The position numbers were made by a program, and so were the translations under genes. The notes beneath the pieces are model-generated. The model made no database searches, had not been told where the DNA came from, and saw only the letters and a program-made list of their open reading frames with translations. 64,000 nucleotides of DNA from an uncultured Acetatifactor sp. (GTDB lineage Bacteria > Bacillota > Clostridia > Lachnospirales > Lachnospiraceae), in contig CAJUSI010000076.1 in NCBI GenBank assembly GCA_910589035.1, positions 17,898-81,897 of the forward strand, written 5' to 3'. Shown here in pieces: positions 43,733-51,912 of the stretch. The number at the start of each line of letters is the position of its first letter. Positions within the stretch are counted from its first letter, which is position 1.

Positions 43733-45079
43733 CTAAATTCTGTCGTTCTCGTCAAACACATCTCCGCACTCAGGGCAGAATTTGGGCGGATGTGCAGGAT
43801 CTTCCGGCTCCCACCCGCATTTGTCGCATTTATAGAGGGGCGCTCCCTGAGGCTTCTTCGCCCCGCAGTTGGTACAAAATCTCCCCTGGTTCACCGCGCC
43901 GCACCCGCAGGTCCAGCCTGCATCGGAGGGCCTTGGGCTTCCGCATTCCATACAGAATTTCCCCCGGTTATCGGTATGTCCGCATTTGTAGGTCCAGCCC
44001 GGCACCGGACGTCCATGGCCGGGCGCCCCGGAAGCAGCGCCGCCATGGCCGCGCCCTGCCTGATTCTGGGCCGCGCCCATGGCAAAGAGGGAAGAGGCGT
44101 CCATTCCGCCTGCCCCGTTCGCCATATTCATGCCGGCAAAGGCCATCATGGGGCCTGTGGAAGTATTGGAGGCCGCAGCACGCATGGCATCCGCCTGAGC
44201 TCCCACCAGGGTGGCGGCAGCCATATTGGGGTTGCGCATGGTAGCGGTTGTCTGCAGCTCACTGATCTTTTTCGTAATATCCTCGGGCATGGAGGGCGGA
44301 TTCATAGTCATGCTTACCACCACGATTCCACGCAGCGCCTCCCATTTCTGGGACAGCTCCGCGTTAACCGCGTCCACCAGCTCCGTCACATGATAGGGAA
44401 TATCGGATACACGCACCCTGAGTCTGCTGATCCTGCCCAGCGCAGGCTGCATGGCCGTCATCAGCTCCGCCTTCATCTGATTCTGAATCTCGCTGCGTTG
44501 ATAGCTTTCCGCCACATTTCCGCATACATTCTGGTAGAAAAGCAGCGGATCCTTGATCCGGAAGGAGTAGGAACCGTTGCAGCGGATGCTTACGTCCATA
44601 TCCAGACCGATATTGTCATCGATATAGCGGAAGGGAATCGGAGTCGCCGTGCCGTAGAGATTGTTCATAATCTCCTTCGTATTAAAAAAGTACACTCTCT
44701 GATCCTTCGCAGCCATGCCGCCGAAGGTGAAACGCTTTCCCAAAGCCTTAAAGGTACTCTTGATACTTTCCCCCAGGTCCCCGCAGAAGAGACTGGGCTC
44801 CGTGGAATTGTCATAGACAAACTCACCCGCCTCCGCACAGAACTCCACGATGCCGCCCTGCTCCACGATCATCATGCACTGCCCCTCGTTGACAGCTACA
44901 ATGGAGCCATTGGATATGATATTGTCCGTTCCCTTATTGCTGTTGCGGCCGTCCCCTGCTTTTCTCTTTCCCTTGGCCACCAGGATATCGTTGGAGAGAG
45001 AATCACAGTAAAAATATTCTCTCCATTGGTCAGCCAGCATAGAGCTGACGGCGTCCTTTGCCGCTTTTATCAATCCCAT
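43733..45079 (-). CDS. SPFH-domain protein with C-terminal zinc ribbons (YdjI-like)
   Basis: A 448-residue protein. Residues 1-290 form an SPFH/band 7-like domain of the virion core/YdjI type (MLADQWREYFYCDSLSNDIL; DVSIRCNGSYSFRIKDPLLF). A Gly/Ala/Met-rich linker (300-355) follows, then three zinc-ribbon modules with CxxC pairs (KFCMECGSPRPS, RFCTNCGAKKPQ, KFCPECGD). There is no membrane helix, so it is cytoplasmic or membrane-associated. In Bacillus YdjI belongs to a membrane stress group; the role here is inferred only by family. Confidence 0.82.
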   Translation of the reverse strand: MGLIKAAKDAVSSMLADQWREYFYCDSLSNDILVAKGKRKAGDGRNSNKGTDNIISNGSIVAVNEGQCMMIVEQGGIVEFCAEAGEFVYDNSTEPSLFCGDLGESIKSTFKALGKRFTFGGMAAKDQRVYFFNTKEIMNNLYGTATPIPFRYIDDNIGLDMDVSIRCNGSYSFRIKDPLLFYQNVCGNVAESYQRSEIQNQMKAELMTAMQPALGRISRLRVRVSDIPYHVTELVDAVNAELSQKWEALRGIVVVSMTMNPPSMPEDITKKISELQTTATMRNPNMAAATLVGAQADAMRAAASNTSTGPMMAFAGMNMANGAGGMDASSLFAMGAAQNQAGRGHGGAASGAPGHGRPVPGWTYKCGHTDNRGKFCMECGSPRPSDAGWTCGCGAVNQGRFCTNCGAKKPQGAPLYKCDKCGWEPEDPAHPPKFCPECGDVFDENDRI

Positions 45080-45462
45080 CCTCTTATCCTCCGCTTTCTT
45101 TTTTGATCAATGCCCCGTTGTCCGCCACGAAACATTATATGATTTGCATAAAGGTATTTTAACAAATTTTGCCCGTTCCCTCAACTCCTTTTGCAAAATA
45201 TTCCCTTGAAAATAAACTTTGGGGGGGAAAATCATTCCCGCAAATATTTTCCGGCAAATATCTTTGCATTAGAACTTTACAAAATGCCGCTTTTCCACTA
45301 AACTGTATAGAAGGTACTGTTACAAAATAACTTATCCGGGGTTTTGCCGCTATCTATTTCGGGACTCCTGCTCCCCTGCATGGACAGAAGGGCTAAGTTA
45401 TCCCTGTACAGTTCCGGGAGATTTCACACAAGTCGATTATACAGTAAAGGAAGTAGATACAC
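45080..45462. other. Gap with the SPFH-gene promoter and a possible structured RNA element
   Basis: On the minus strand a TATAAT at 45134-45139 with a weak TTAAAA 17 bases upstream could serve the SPFH gene. On the plus strand 45301-45413 shows nested pairing: AACTGTATAG (45301-45310) with CTGTACAGTT (45404-45413), then ATAACTTA (45327-45334) with TAAGTTAT (45394-45401), enclosing GC-rich hairpins. It lies 50-160 bases before the XRE-type gene. I do not recognise a known riboswitch class. A -10-like TGTATA inside the outer arm makes it uncertain whether the outer stem is transcribed. Confidence 0.4.
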
Positions 45463-45948
45463 ATGGGAAAAAAAGCCACGAAAGCCGCTGACAATATGTA
45501 CTATCAGGCACGTTCGGAGGCTGCTGAACACAATTCCGATTTTTCCAGCCGCGAAAAGGCTGCGGAAATCATAGGCATCGACCGCACCAGGCTTGCGCGC
45601 ATAGAGCTGGATACCCTCCCTCCCTATCCCGAGGAGGTTAAGGCCATGGCTCAGGCCTACAATGTGCCGGAGCTGTGCAATATGTATTGCGCCAGGGAGT
45701 GCCCCATCGGACGCAGCAGCGTCAGGGAAGTCACCATAGATGATTTCGACAGGCTGGCGCTGAAGGTGCTGGGTTCCCTGAAGGATATCGATTCCCTGCG
45801 GGCGTCCCTGATCGCCATCTCCGAGGACGGCATCATCGAGGAGAACGAACGTCCCGCCTTTCAGAAGATACTGGATTCTCTGGAGAAGATCAGCACCAAC
45901 GCCAAAGCGCTGCAGCTCTGGGCCATGAAGAATATCCGGCTCAAATGA
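45463..45948 (+). CDS. XRE-type helix-turn-helix protein with cysteine cluster
   Basis: A 161-residue protein. Residues 25-70 form an XRE-like helix-turn-helix (AAEIIGIDRTRLARIELDTL), followed by a conserved-looking cysteine motif (CNMYCARECPIG, 72-83) that could bind metal, and an all-helical C-terminus. The ATG at 45463 has a weak AAGGAAG site. A strong terminator follows, so it is a single-gene unit. It resembles small clostridial XRE proteins of unknown role. Confidence 0.75.
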   Translation: MGKKATKAADNMYYQARSEAAEHNSDFSSREKAAEIIGIDRTRLARIELDTLPPYPEEVKAMAQAYNVPELCNMYCARECPIGRSSVREVTIDDFDRLALKVLGSLKDIDSLRASLIAISEDGIIEENERPAFQKILDSLEKISTNAKALQLWAMKNIRLK

Positions 45949-45967
45949 AAAATAAGCAGAGCAAAAG

Positions 45968-46011
45968 GCTGCCCCCGATCCCATTGCATCCAATGGTCTT
46001 TCGGGGGCAGC
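45968..46011. terminator. Bidirectional rho-independent terminator
   Basis: GCTGCCCCCGA (45968-45978) pairs with TCGGGGGCAGC (46001-46011), and an inner CCATTG/CAATGG pair extends the stem. T-rich sequence follows on both strands, serving the two convergent genes. Confidence 0.85.
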
Positions 46012-46084
46012 AGCTTTCTTTCCTTATTTCAGATACGTCATATTTTCCTCTTTTCCCTGGAATCCCGGCCTTTTCGGACGTTTC

Positions 46085-47110
46085 TTACTTCGCCGCTTCC
46101 CGGGCAAAATCCGTGGTCACAAGATCCTCATAGGGCACTCTCTTCTCCAACACCCCGGAATCCTCCAGAATATTCTGGAGCAGCGTAAAGGAATCCTCTT
46201 CAAAGATCAGATTCTCCTTCCAGGTATCCTGGGTGTAGTACCTTTCCACAATGGTGGTGAGCGTTTCCATATCCGTCTCCGGGAACTGGGGCGAGATCAC
46301 TTTGGCAATCTCCTCCGGCGTATGCTCCTGCACATAGTCCATTCCCTTCTGCAGCGCATTGGTAAATGCCTGCACCACATCCCTGTTTTTCTCCAGATAG
46401 CTTTTCTTTGCGCTGAAGGAGGTGTAAGGCACATAGCCGGAATCCTCTCCCAGGGATGCCACCACATATCCTTCTCCCTTCTGCTCCAGCGCGGTGGCAT
46501 GGGGCTCGAACTCCACGGTGAAGTCCGCGTCCCCGCCCGAAAAGGCAGCGGCGGTGGAGCCGAAATCAATGCTCTGGTCGATATTCACATCAGATGCCGG
46601 ATCGATTCCGTTCTTTTCCAGAATGTATTCGAATACCATCTCCGGCATACCGCCGGCCCTGCCGCCCAGCACATTCTTCCCCACCAGCATATCCCAGGAG
46701 AAATTCTCGACAGGCTGTCTGGACACCAGGAAATTGCCGGCTCTCTGGGTCAGCTGTGCAAAGTTCACCACATAGTCCTCCGTTCCCCCGGCATAGGTGT
46801 ACACCGTACTCTCACACCCCATAAATCCGATATCGGCCTCCCCGGTAAGCACCGCAGTCATGGTCTTATCGGCCCCGAAACCGGTCACAAGAGTCAGGCT
46901 GATACCCTCCTCCTCAAAATACCCCTCCTCGATCGCCACATACATGGGCGCATAAAAAATAGAATGAGCTACCTCATTCAGCACCACCGCCGTACCTTCC
47001 TTTTGGGATGCATCCCCCGCATCCCCGCAGCCGGTCATCATGCCCGCAGTCATCAGTACGGCAAGGCACAATCCTCCCACAGATCTCTTTCTCGCAGATC
47101 TCTTTCTCAT
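46085..47110 (-). CDS. NMT1/THI5-like substrate-binding lipoprotein (orphan)
   Basis: A 341-residue lipoprotein: signal peptide with lipobox (GMMTGC) and an NMT1/SsuA-type binding domain (FYAPMYVAIEEGYFEEEGI; GEADIGFMGCESTVY; GGRAGGMPEMVFEY). Such proteins bind thiamine precursors, sulfonates or nitrate-like solutes for an ABC importer. No permease or ATPase gene is adjacent, so it must share a transporter elsewhere or have lost it. The first codons contain a 15-base in-frame duplication (RKRSARKRS). Ribosome binding site GGAGG lies 6 bases before the ATG. Confidence 0.85.
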   Translation of the reverse strand: MRKRSARKRSVGGLCLAVLMTAGMMTGCGDAGDASQKEGTAVVLNEVAHSIFYAPMYVAIEEGYFEEEGISLTLVTGFGADKTMTAVLTGEADIGFMGCESTVYTYAGGTEDYVVNFAQLTQRAGNFLVSRQPVENFSWDMLVGKNVLGGRAGGMPEMVFEYILEKNGIDPASDVNIDQSIDFGSTAAAFSGGDADFTVEFEPHATALEQKGEGYVVASLGEDSGYVPYTSFSAKKSYLEKNRDVVQAFTNALQKGMDYVQEHTPEEIAKVISPQFPETDMETLTTIVERYYTQDTWKENLIFEEDSFTLLQNILEDSGVLEKRVPYEDLVTTDFAREAAK

Positions 47111-47200
47111 AGAAGCCTCCCTGTTATTTGATAGGCTATAATATGAGAAAAGAGGGATTTATGTTCCAGCCTTTTCTGTTTTTCCTGCTTCCCGTGCCTG

Positions 47201-47830
47201 TCATTTTTCGCCGGCTTCTTTTTTCTCCTCCCGTCTGCCGGGAGCCGCCAGCTCGTCTATCATCTTCTCGATCATCAGTTTTTTCAGATAGACATCAAAG
47301 CTCAGGGTACAGATAAAGGCAAATTTGCGCAGAAAATCCGCATCCTCCTGAAGTGCGGAGGAAAAGGTCTCCTGAGCGGCCCTGTATTTCTCCCTCACAT
47401 CTTCCTTTAATGCCTCCATCTGCTCGTTCGCCATGCCAAAAGCTTCTTTATAGATGCTCTCCAGATTGAATTCCTTTCCGTTGTGGAAAAAACGGCTGGT
47501 GAGCGGTCCGAAAAGCGTCTGTATGTCATTGATGGACAGAATCCCCTTATAATAATAGATAAATACCAGAAGCAGGACATGCTCCTTGGAATATTTCTTT
47601 TTCATGGGCGGCGGCAATAAGTCATTCTTGGTATAATTGTTGATCATGGTCTTGGTCAGAATCTTGTCCTCGCCGGGATTCCTGGCGGTGGAATGCAGAT
47701 GGCTGTCCATAAAGGTGGTGACCTGATCCATATACAGATCGATATTGGGAATATCATCTGGATTGATGTATTCCACCCTGTCCAGGCTTGCCAGTATGCT
47801 GTTCAATAAATCGTTGTTATCAATTGTCAT
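47201..47830 (-). CDS. DUF1836 domain protein
   Basis: A 209-residue protein with the DUF1836 pattern: ILTKTMINNYTKNDLLPPP and KKYSKEHVLLLVFIYYYKGI resemble a MerR-like helix-turn-helix followed by an alpha-helical dimerisation region. I choose the ATG at 47830 after an AAAGGAT site; the longer frame has no ribosome binding site. It is probably a DNA-binding regulator. Its upstream region carries the 39-bp palindromic array, about 65 bases from the start codon, which may be its target. Confidence 0.78.
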   Translation of the reverse strand: MTIDNNDLLNSILASLDRVEYINPDDIPNIDLYMDQVTTFMDSHLHSTARNPGEDKILTKTMINNYTKNDLLPPPMKKKYSKEHVLLLVFIYYYKGILSINDIQTLFGPLTSRFFHNGKEFNLESIYKEAFGMANEQMEALKEDVREKYRAAQETFSSALQEDADFLRKFAFICTLSFDVYLKKLMIEKMIDELAAPGRREEKKEAGEK

Positions 47831-47893
47831 GTAACCTATCCTTTTCTCCTTTATCTCCGTACACGGCCGACACCAAAAACAAATGTACTGTAC

Positions 47894-48100
47894 CAATTCT
47901 ATTATAGAACTTTGATAATAGAATCATCTCTTAGATTCTATTATAGAACTTTGATAATAGAATCATCTCTTAGATTCTATTATAGAATTTTGATAATAGA
48001 ATCATCTCTTAGATTCTATTATAGAATTTTGATAATAGAATCATCTCTTAGATTCTATTATAGAACTTTGATAATAGAATCATCTCTTAGATTCTATTAT
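47894..48100. repeat. Tandem array of five 39-bp palindromic units
   Basis: Units start at 47894, 47933, 47972, 48011 and 48050, with a partial sixth at 48089. Each contains a perfect 11-bp inverted repeat, GATTCTATTAT and ATAATAGAATC, around a 9-base loop (AGAACTTTG or AGAATTTTG), and a constant ATCTCTTA joint. Only loop bases and the first unit's left edge vary. The array separates the divergent DUF1836 and TrpR/YerC genes. Identical joints rule out a CRISPR array. The in-frame peptide it could encode is a by-product. Confidence 0.9.
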
Positions 48101-48292
48101 ATAGTATACAATACTACATGACAATATCTACTTTTGAAAAACAAAGCTTTTTTCCCGGCATCTCTTTACTTCATAACTTTAGTATGCTAAAATGTATTTG
48201 TTCAAAATCAGGCCTGTGAATAGCGCCGTATTGTACAGAAGAAAGACCAGTATAATCTCTCACAAGTATAAATGAATGCGAGGTAGTCTCCC

Positions 48293-48634
48293 ATGAATCA
48301 CCAGCTTAAGAGTGAAGCCGTCGATTTTCTCTTTGATACCATTCTCTGTCTGAAGGACAGGGCGGAATGCTATAGCTTCTTCGAAGATTTATGCACCGTC
48401 AACGAACTCCATTCCATGTCCCAGCGTCTGGAAGTAGCTGCAATGCTGAAAAATCACAGCACCTACCTTGAGATCGCCGAGAAAACCGGTGCCTCCACCG
48501 CCACCATCAGCCGTGTCAACAGATCCTTAAATTACGGAAACAACAGCTATGATATGGTCTTTGAACGCATGAAGCAGGAAGGACATAAAAGCACAAAACA
48601 GAGGCAAACGCCTGAAGCAGACAAGGCAGATTAA
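48293..48634 (+). CDS. TrpR/YerC-family DNA-binding protein
   Basis: A 113-residue helix-turn-helix protein of the YerC/YecD family, related to TrpR. LCTVNELHSMSQRLEVAAML and YLEIAEKTGASTATISRVNR are the conserved helices. It has a Lys/Gln-rich tail. Ribosome binding site GAGG is 9 bases before the ATG. A TATAAT lies at 48251-48256, with a poorly spaced TTGTAC upstream. It has its own terminator. In other Firmicutes it is linked to histidine or tryptophan metabolism, but the target here is unknown. Confidence 0.88.
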   Translation: MNHQLKSEAVDFLFDTILCLKDRAECYSFFEDLCTVNELHSMSQRLEVAAMLKNHSTYLEIAEKTGASTATISRVNRSLNYGNNSYDMVFERMKQEGHKSTKQRQTPEADKAD

Positions 48635-48641
48635 TAGAAAG

Positions 48642-48676
48642 AGGCAGGAATGTCATACTGACACCCCTGCCTTTTT
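48642..48676 (+). terminator. Rho-independent terminator of the TrpR/YerC gene
   Basis: AGGCAGG (48642-48648) pairs with CCTGCCT (48666-48672) and inner TGTCA pairs with TGACA, followed by TTTTT. Confidence 0.85.
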
Positions 48677-48712
48677 GAACCGAAATCTGAATTGCCATGA
48701 CATTTCTATGGT

Positions 48713-49180
48713 TCAGTCCTCATAACTGCCCATTCCCTCATTTTCGGAGGAATCCTCCGCTTCCCTGAGCGCCTCCGTAATGACAGATTTGGCAGATTTC
48801 TTCATTTCCTTGATGGCTTTGTTATTTGTCTTAGCTCTCCTGCCCCCATCCTGATTCATATTACAGCTTCCCTGGAATATGGCCTTTTCATCGATCACAA
48901 GTCCGTTTGTGGTAATATCGCCGATCAGTCTGGCCGTGGATGTCAGTTCCACCTTCTCCGGCACATCCAGATTACCGTACACCTCGCCCCCGATGACGAC
49001 CTTCTGCGCATGTATATCGCCATTGATGCACCCGGATGCCCCTACGATCACGGTATCCGTCACAACCACATTCCCGTTGATGGTACCGTCAATACGAATC
49101 GCACCATCCGCGGTAAAATCGCCGTTACACTCCGCACTCATTCCGATAATAGTTGAAATCTGCAGTTCCTTCTTTCTCAT
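48713..49180 (-). CDS. Bactofilin family cytoskeletal protein
   Basis: A 155-residue bactofilin. A central beta-helix of repeated short strands (GAIRIDGTINGNVVVTDTVI; GDIHAQKVVIGGEVYGNL) is flanked by a short N-terminus and a basic C-terminal tail. These proteins polymerise without nucleotide into filaments that position cell-wall enzymes. It lies 22 bases downstream of a LytM-like gene, an association conserved in many bacteria, so both probably act in envelope shaping. Confidence 0.9.
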   Translation of the reverse strand: MRKKELQISTIIGMSAECNGDFTADGAIRIDGTINGNVVVTDTVIVGASGCINGDIHAQKVVIGGEVYGNLDVPEKVELTSTARLIGDITTNGLVIDEKAIFQGSCNMNQDGGRRAKTNNKAIKEMKKSAKSVITEALREAEDSSENEGMGSYED

Positions 49181-49202
49181 TGCTTAATCCCTCCATATTA
49201 TA

Positions 49203-49937
49203 TCAGCCGCTGATATCCAGCATATCCATAGGATCCACATATACATCGTCCTTGCGCACCTGATACCCCAGCTTGCTGCTGTCCTCCGTAATCAGGAACA
49301 AGGTTGCACCCCGTGTAACGGTTTCCCCCTGCTTCACCTTCACCTCACCCTGATTTCTGTAAACGGTCACATAACCGTTTCCATGATCGATCCACACATT
49401 ATGCCCGTACTCCGTGTCATCATTTACCCCGATCACGGTCCCGCTGGCGGTGGCGACCACCATAGCACCGGAAGATGCTGTGAACACAAGTGTAAGATCC
49501 TCACCTGTCACGCCATCCATGGTTGCCCTCTCGGACAAAGGCAGCCTTGTGGGCAGATACTGCTGTTCCAGCTGTCCTGACAATTCCCCTTCTGACTGTA
49601 CCTTCTGAGATACCGTCTCGCTCAAAATCCTTATCTGCTCGTTCAGTTCCCCTATCTCTTCGTTCAGACCGGCCACCTGGGCCTCAAGATCTGCTTTCTC
49701 CTGCTCCAGAATGCTAATGGCCTCATTCTGTGCTTCCGTCTGCTTTACTTCGCCTGTCCTGACATTGTTCTCGTATAGAAAGTACCCTATCAGCGCGCCT
49801 ACCAGGACACAAAGTATAATGACAATCGTCTGCACAATCCAGGGCCGAATGCGGAATTGCTTCATCCTCGCATCCGCAGCATCGGATGTAACAATCACCA
49901 CATGGCTGTTTCTTCGCTTATGTCTGCTACGTCCCAT
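49203..49937 (-). CDS. Membrane-anchored LytM/M23-like protein lacking catalytic histidines
   Basis: A 244-residue protein: cytoplasmic basic N-terminus, one membrane helix (34-54), a coiled coil (62-118) and a C-terminal LytM/M23 domain (145-240). The zinc-binding HxGxD and HxH motifs are absent. Where active enzymes have YAHL this reads YRNQ, and where they have HLHFE it reads KLGYQVRKD. It should therefore be a non-enzymatic scaffold, as SpoIIQ-like and EnvC-like proteins are. Encoded upstream of bactofilin, with an AGGAGG-type site (GGAGGTGA) before ATG 49937. Confidence 0.82.
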   Translation of the reverse strand: MGRSRHKRRNSHVVIVTSDAADARMKQFRIRPWIVQTIVIILCVLVGALIGYFLYENNVRTGEVKQTEAQNEAISILEQEKADLEAQVAGLNEEIGELNEQIRILSETVSQKVQSEGELSGQLEQQYLPTRLPLSERATMDGVTGEDLTLVFTASSGAMVVATASGTVIGVNDDTEYGHNVWIDHGNGYVTVYRNQGEVKVKQGETVTRGATLFLITEDSSKLGYQVRKDDVYVDPMDMLDISG

Positions 49938-49964
49938 AACAAGTCACCTCCGATAACTTTTAAT

Positions 49965-49993
49965 ATTTTACCATAAACATGCTTTCATATCAA
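49965..49993 (-). promoter_or_regulatory. Promoter of the LytM-bactofilin operon
   Basis: On the minus strand TTGATA (49988-49993) and TAAAAT (49965-49970) are 17 bases apart, with an extended TG before the -10. Confidence 0.6.
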
Positions 49994-50102
49994 CGATTAT
50001 ATGACATTTTTGTTATATTTGCACAAAAATTAATGCATTTTTCATCTCGTATGGCAAAAAGGCTTGACTTGCTTTTGTATATTTTGCATATCGAATATCC
50101 TC

Positions 50103-50897
50103 TCAGAGACTGTCTGCATTAAACTGTCTGCACAGCTCGAGCACTCTCCTCCAGGCAAGTGGCCCCCCATACAAATCCAGGGCACTCCCCACGGTGACAT
50201 TGAGACGATTCCCTCCGAGAGCATGCAGCAATTCCAGATCCTGGAAGCTGTGTATGCCTCCCGCATAGGTGACAGGCCTGCCCGTCCATTTTCCCAGCGC
50301 GGCTGCCAGCTCCTCCTCGATTCCTTCCGACTTTCCCTCCACATCCACGGCATGGACAAGAAATTCATCGCAATAATCCGACAGCCTGTTCATCAGTTCT
50401 TCCCCCATGCGTTCCTGTGTAAGCTTCTGCCATCTGTCCGTGACGACCATGTATCCCTGAGAAGTCCTTCGGCAGCTTAAATCCAGCACTAACCGCTTTC
50501 GCCCCACCGCATTTCTCATGCGCTCCAGCCGGTCATAATGAATTCTTCCGTCCCTGAACACATAGGAAGTGACAATTACATGGGAAGCTCCTGCTTCCAG
50601 GAAATCCGCCGCATTGAGCGGCGTAATGCCGCCTCCCGCCTGCAGGCCTCCGGGATATGCGCGCAAAGCGCCCAGGGCCTGTTCCCTGGTTGCCGCATAG
50701 CAAGGGCTGTCCTCCGGATTCAGCAGAATTACATGCCCGCCCCGTATTCCTGCCTCCCTGTATAGTTTTGCATAAAAAGCGGCATCCTGATCCGCCACAA
50801 AATTCTCCTCTGCAAGGTTCCCCGCATCCTGAAGGCTTTCCCCTACGATCTGCTTTACCCTGCCATTATGAATATCAATACATGGCCTGAATTCCAT
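50103..50897 (-). CDS. hisA: Eukaryotic-type HisA isomerase
   Basis: A 264-residue (beta/alpha)8 enzyme for the fourth step of histidine synthesis (ProFAR to PRFAR). It matches the eukaryotic His6 type (TIGR02129) rather than ordinary bacterial HisA: FRPCIDIHNGRVKQIVG at the N-terminus, then VVDLSC-like LVLDLSCRRT, DRWQKLT, EFLVHAVDVEGK and VTYAGGI. Catalytic Asp9 and Asp169-region (AVDVEG) are present. It stands alone, without other his genes nearby. Confidence 0.88.
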   Translation of the reverse strand: MEFRPCIDIHNGRVKQIVGESLQDAGNLAEENFVADQDAAFYAKLYREAGIRGGHVILLNPEDSPCYAATREQALGALRAYPGGLQAGGGITPLNAADFLEAGASHVIVTSYVFRDGRIHYDRLERMRNAVGRKRLVLDLSCRRTSQGYMVVTDRWQKLTQERMGEELMNRLSDYCDEFLVHAVDVEGKSEGIEEELAAALGKWTGRPVTYAGGIHSFQDLELLHALGGNRLNVTVGSALDLYGGPLAWRRVLELCRQFNADSL

Positions 50898-51215
50898 TCT
50901 ATGCCTCCTCTTATGCCGGCTGACGCGCGTCTGTTACGCCCCTGACGTATTTATTCCCTTAATGCCCGTTGTCTCCATTGGGACAGAGCTCCCCCATAAA
51001 AAAACAAAATTTTCCTCCTGCTTATGGGTATAAAAAAATATATAAATCACATACTATTGCAGGATCAGACTCTCCGCGCTGGTCCGATTCCAAGCTCACC
51101 CGGCGGATATGGAGGATACTGTAATGTAAATTTTCGCAGGACGGATTTCTCCTTCCTGGGAATATTGTGTCTGCGGATTTCAAGCCGCGGATCACGGAAA
51201 GGCATGGCGATAATT
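50898..51215. other. Gap between hisA and the lipoprotein gene
   Basis: No gene can be supported. An AT-rich block near 51024-51050 with TATAAA could be the -10 region for the rightward lipoprotein. The frame of the lipoprotein is open through this stretch, but the predicted residues look non-coding and no ribosome binding site precedes the early ATG at 51024. Confidence 0.4.
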
Positions 51216-51824
51216 ATGAAAAAAGCTCAAAAATTTTCCGGAGCCAGAAAGTTTCTGACTCTGGGGCTGGTGCTTACCTGCATGGGTATGGCAACGGCGT
51301 GTACCAACAATGACAATGACAACGGCAGCTCTGACAATATGGCCGGAAACGGCACTCAGGAATCCGGTGCGGCAGGTCAGGGCAGCGGAAGCACTGCCGG
51401 CAGCAACAATGCCAATAACGACAATGAAACGTATGTGGGAAACGGGGTCGGTGAGGGCGGCGCAGCCCAGGGCGACAATCCTTCCCTGGGGGACAGCCTC
51501 AGCAATGTAGTGGACGACGTGGTTGACGGTATCGATGATATTGCCAATGACATCACGGGCAATGGCAGCAACAGCGGTACAGGTATTGACGGTACTAACA
51601 ACGGCACCGGCACGAACAACGGCACAAATACCAGCGGCACCAGCAACAGCACCGGTATAAACGGAACCGGCACGAACAACGGCACAAATACCAACGGCAG
51701 CAGCAACAGCACCGGTACAAACGGGACCGGCACGAACAACGGCACAAATATGAACGGCAGCAGCACAGGAACCACCACCAATAACAGTACAAACAGCAGA
51801 ACCAACGGCAATGTAGGACGTTAA
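51216..51824 (+). CDS. Asn/Thr/Gly-rich repeat lipoprotein
   Basis: A 202-residue secreted protein: signal peptide (KFLTLGLVLTCMGMATAC) with a lipobox-like end at Cys30, an Asn/Ser/Gly-rich region, a short acidic helical segment (SLSNVVDDVVDGIDDIAND) and a tail of three 20-residue repeats starting NGTGTNNGTN. The start may be the ATG at 51216 or 51204: GGAAAGG is 1 base from the latter and about 13 from the former. It is probably anchored in the membrane and extends into the wall. The function is unknown. Confidence 0.72.
   Translation: MKKAQKFSGARKFLTLGLVLTCMGMATACTNNDNDNGSSDNMAGNGTQESGAAGQGSGSTAGSNNANNDNETYVGNGVGEGGAAQGDNPSLGDSLSNVVDDVVDGIDDIANDITGNGSNSGTGIDGTNNGTGTNNGTNTSGTSNSTGINGTGTNNGTNTNGSSNSTGTNGTGTNNGTNMNGSSTGTTTNNSTNSRTNGNVGR
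51594..51776 (+). repeat. 60-bp in-frame repeat in the lipoprotein gene
   Basis: Three consecutive units of 60 bases, each starting with an AAC-GG(C/A/G)-ACCGGCACGAACAACGG block, encode 20-residue repeats. The first two differ mainly in Ser/Thr/Asn codons and the third is truncated and diverged. Confidence 0.7.
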
Positions 51825-51829
51825 ATCAT

Positions 51830-51878
51830 ACTCAGGCGTTTGCTTATCCCAACGGGTAGGCCTGCGCCTGAGTTTTTC
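51830..51878 (+). terminator. Rho-independent terminator of the lipoprotein gene
   Basis: ACTCAGGCG (51830-51838) pairs with CGCCTGAGT (51865-51873), followed by TTTTT. Confidence 0.8.
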
Positions 51879-51912
51879 ACGGCCTTCCCCTGCATTCCCC
51901 GGCAGCCGCACT

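Noticed and set aside
47894..48100. CRISPR array
   Set aside because: Palindromic units recur regularly, but the joints between them are identical and only 8 bases long; there are no variable spacers and no cas genes.
47912..48121. A 69-codon ORF with a 13-residue repeat (LIIESSLRFYY)
   Set aside because: It is only the translation of the 39-bp palindromic array; 39 is a multiple of 3, so the frame stays open by chance. There is no ribosome binding site.
51192..51911. A 239-codon minus-strand ORF rich in Ala and Val
   Set aside because: It is antisense to the repeat-tailed lipoprotein; its repeats mirror the lipoprotein's codon repeats.
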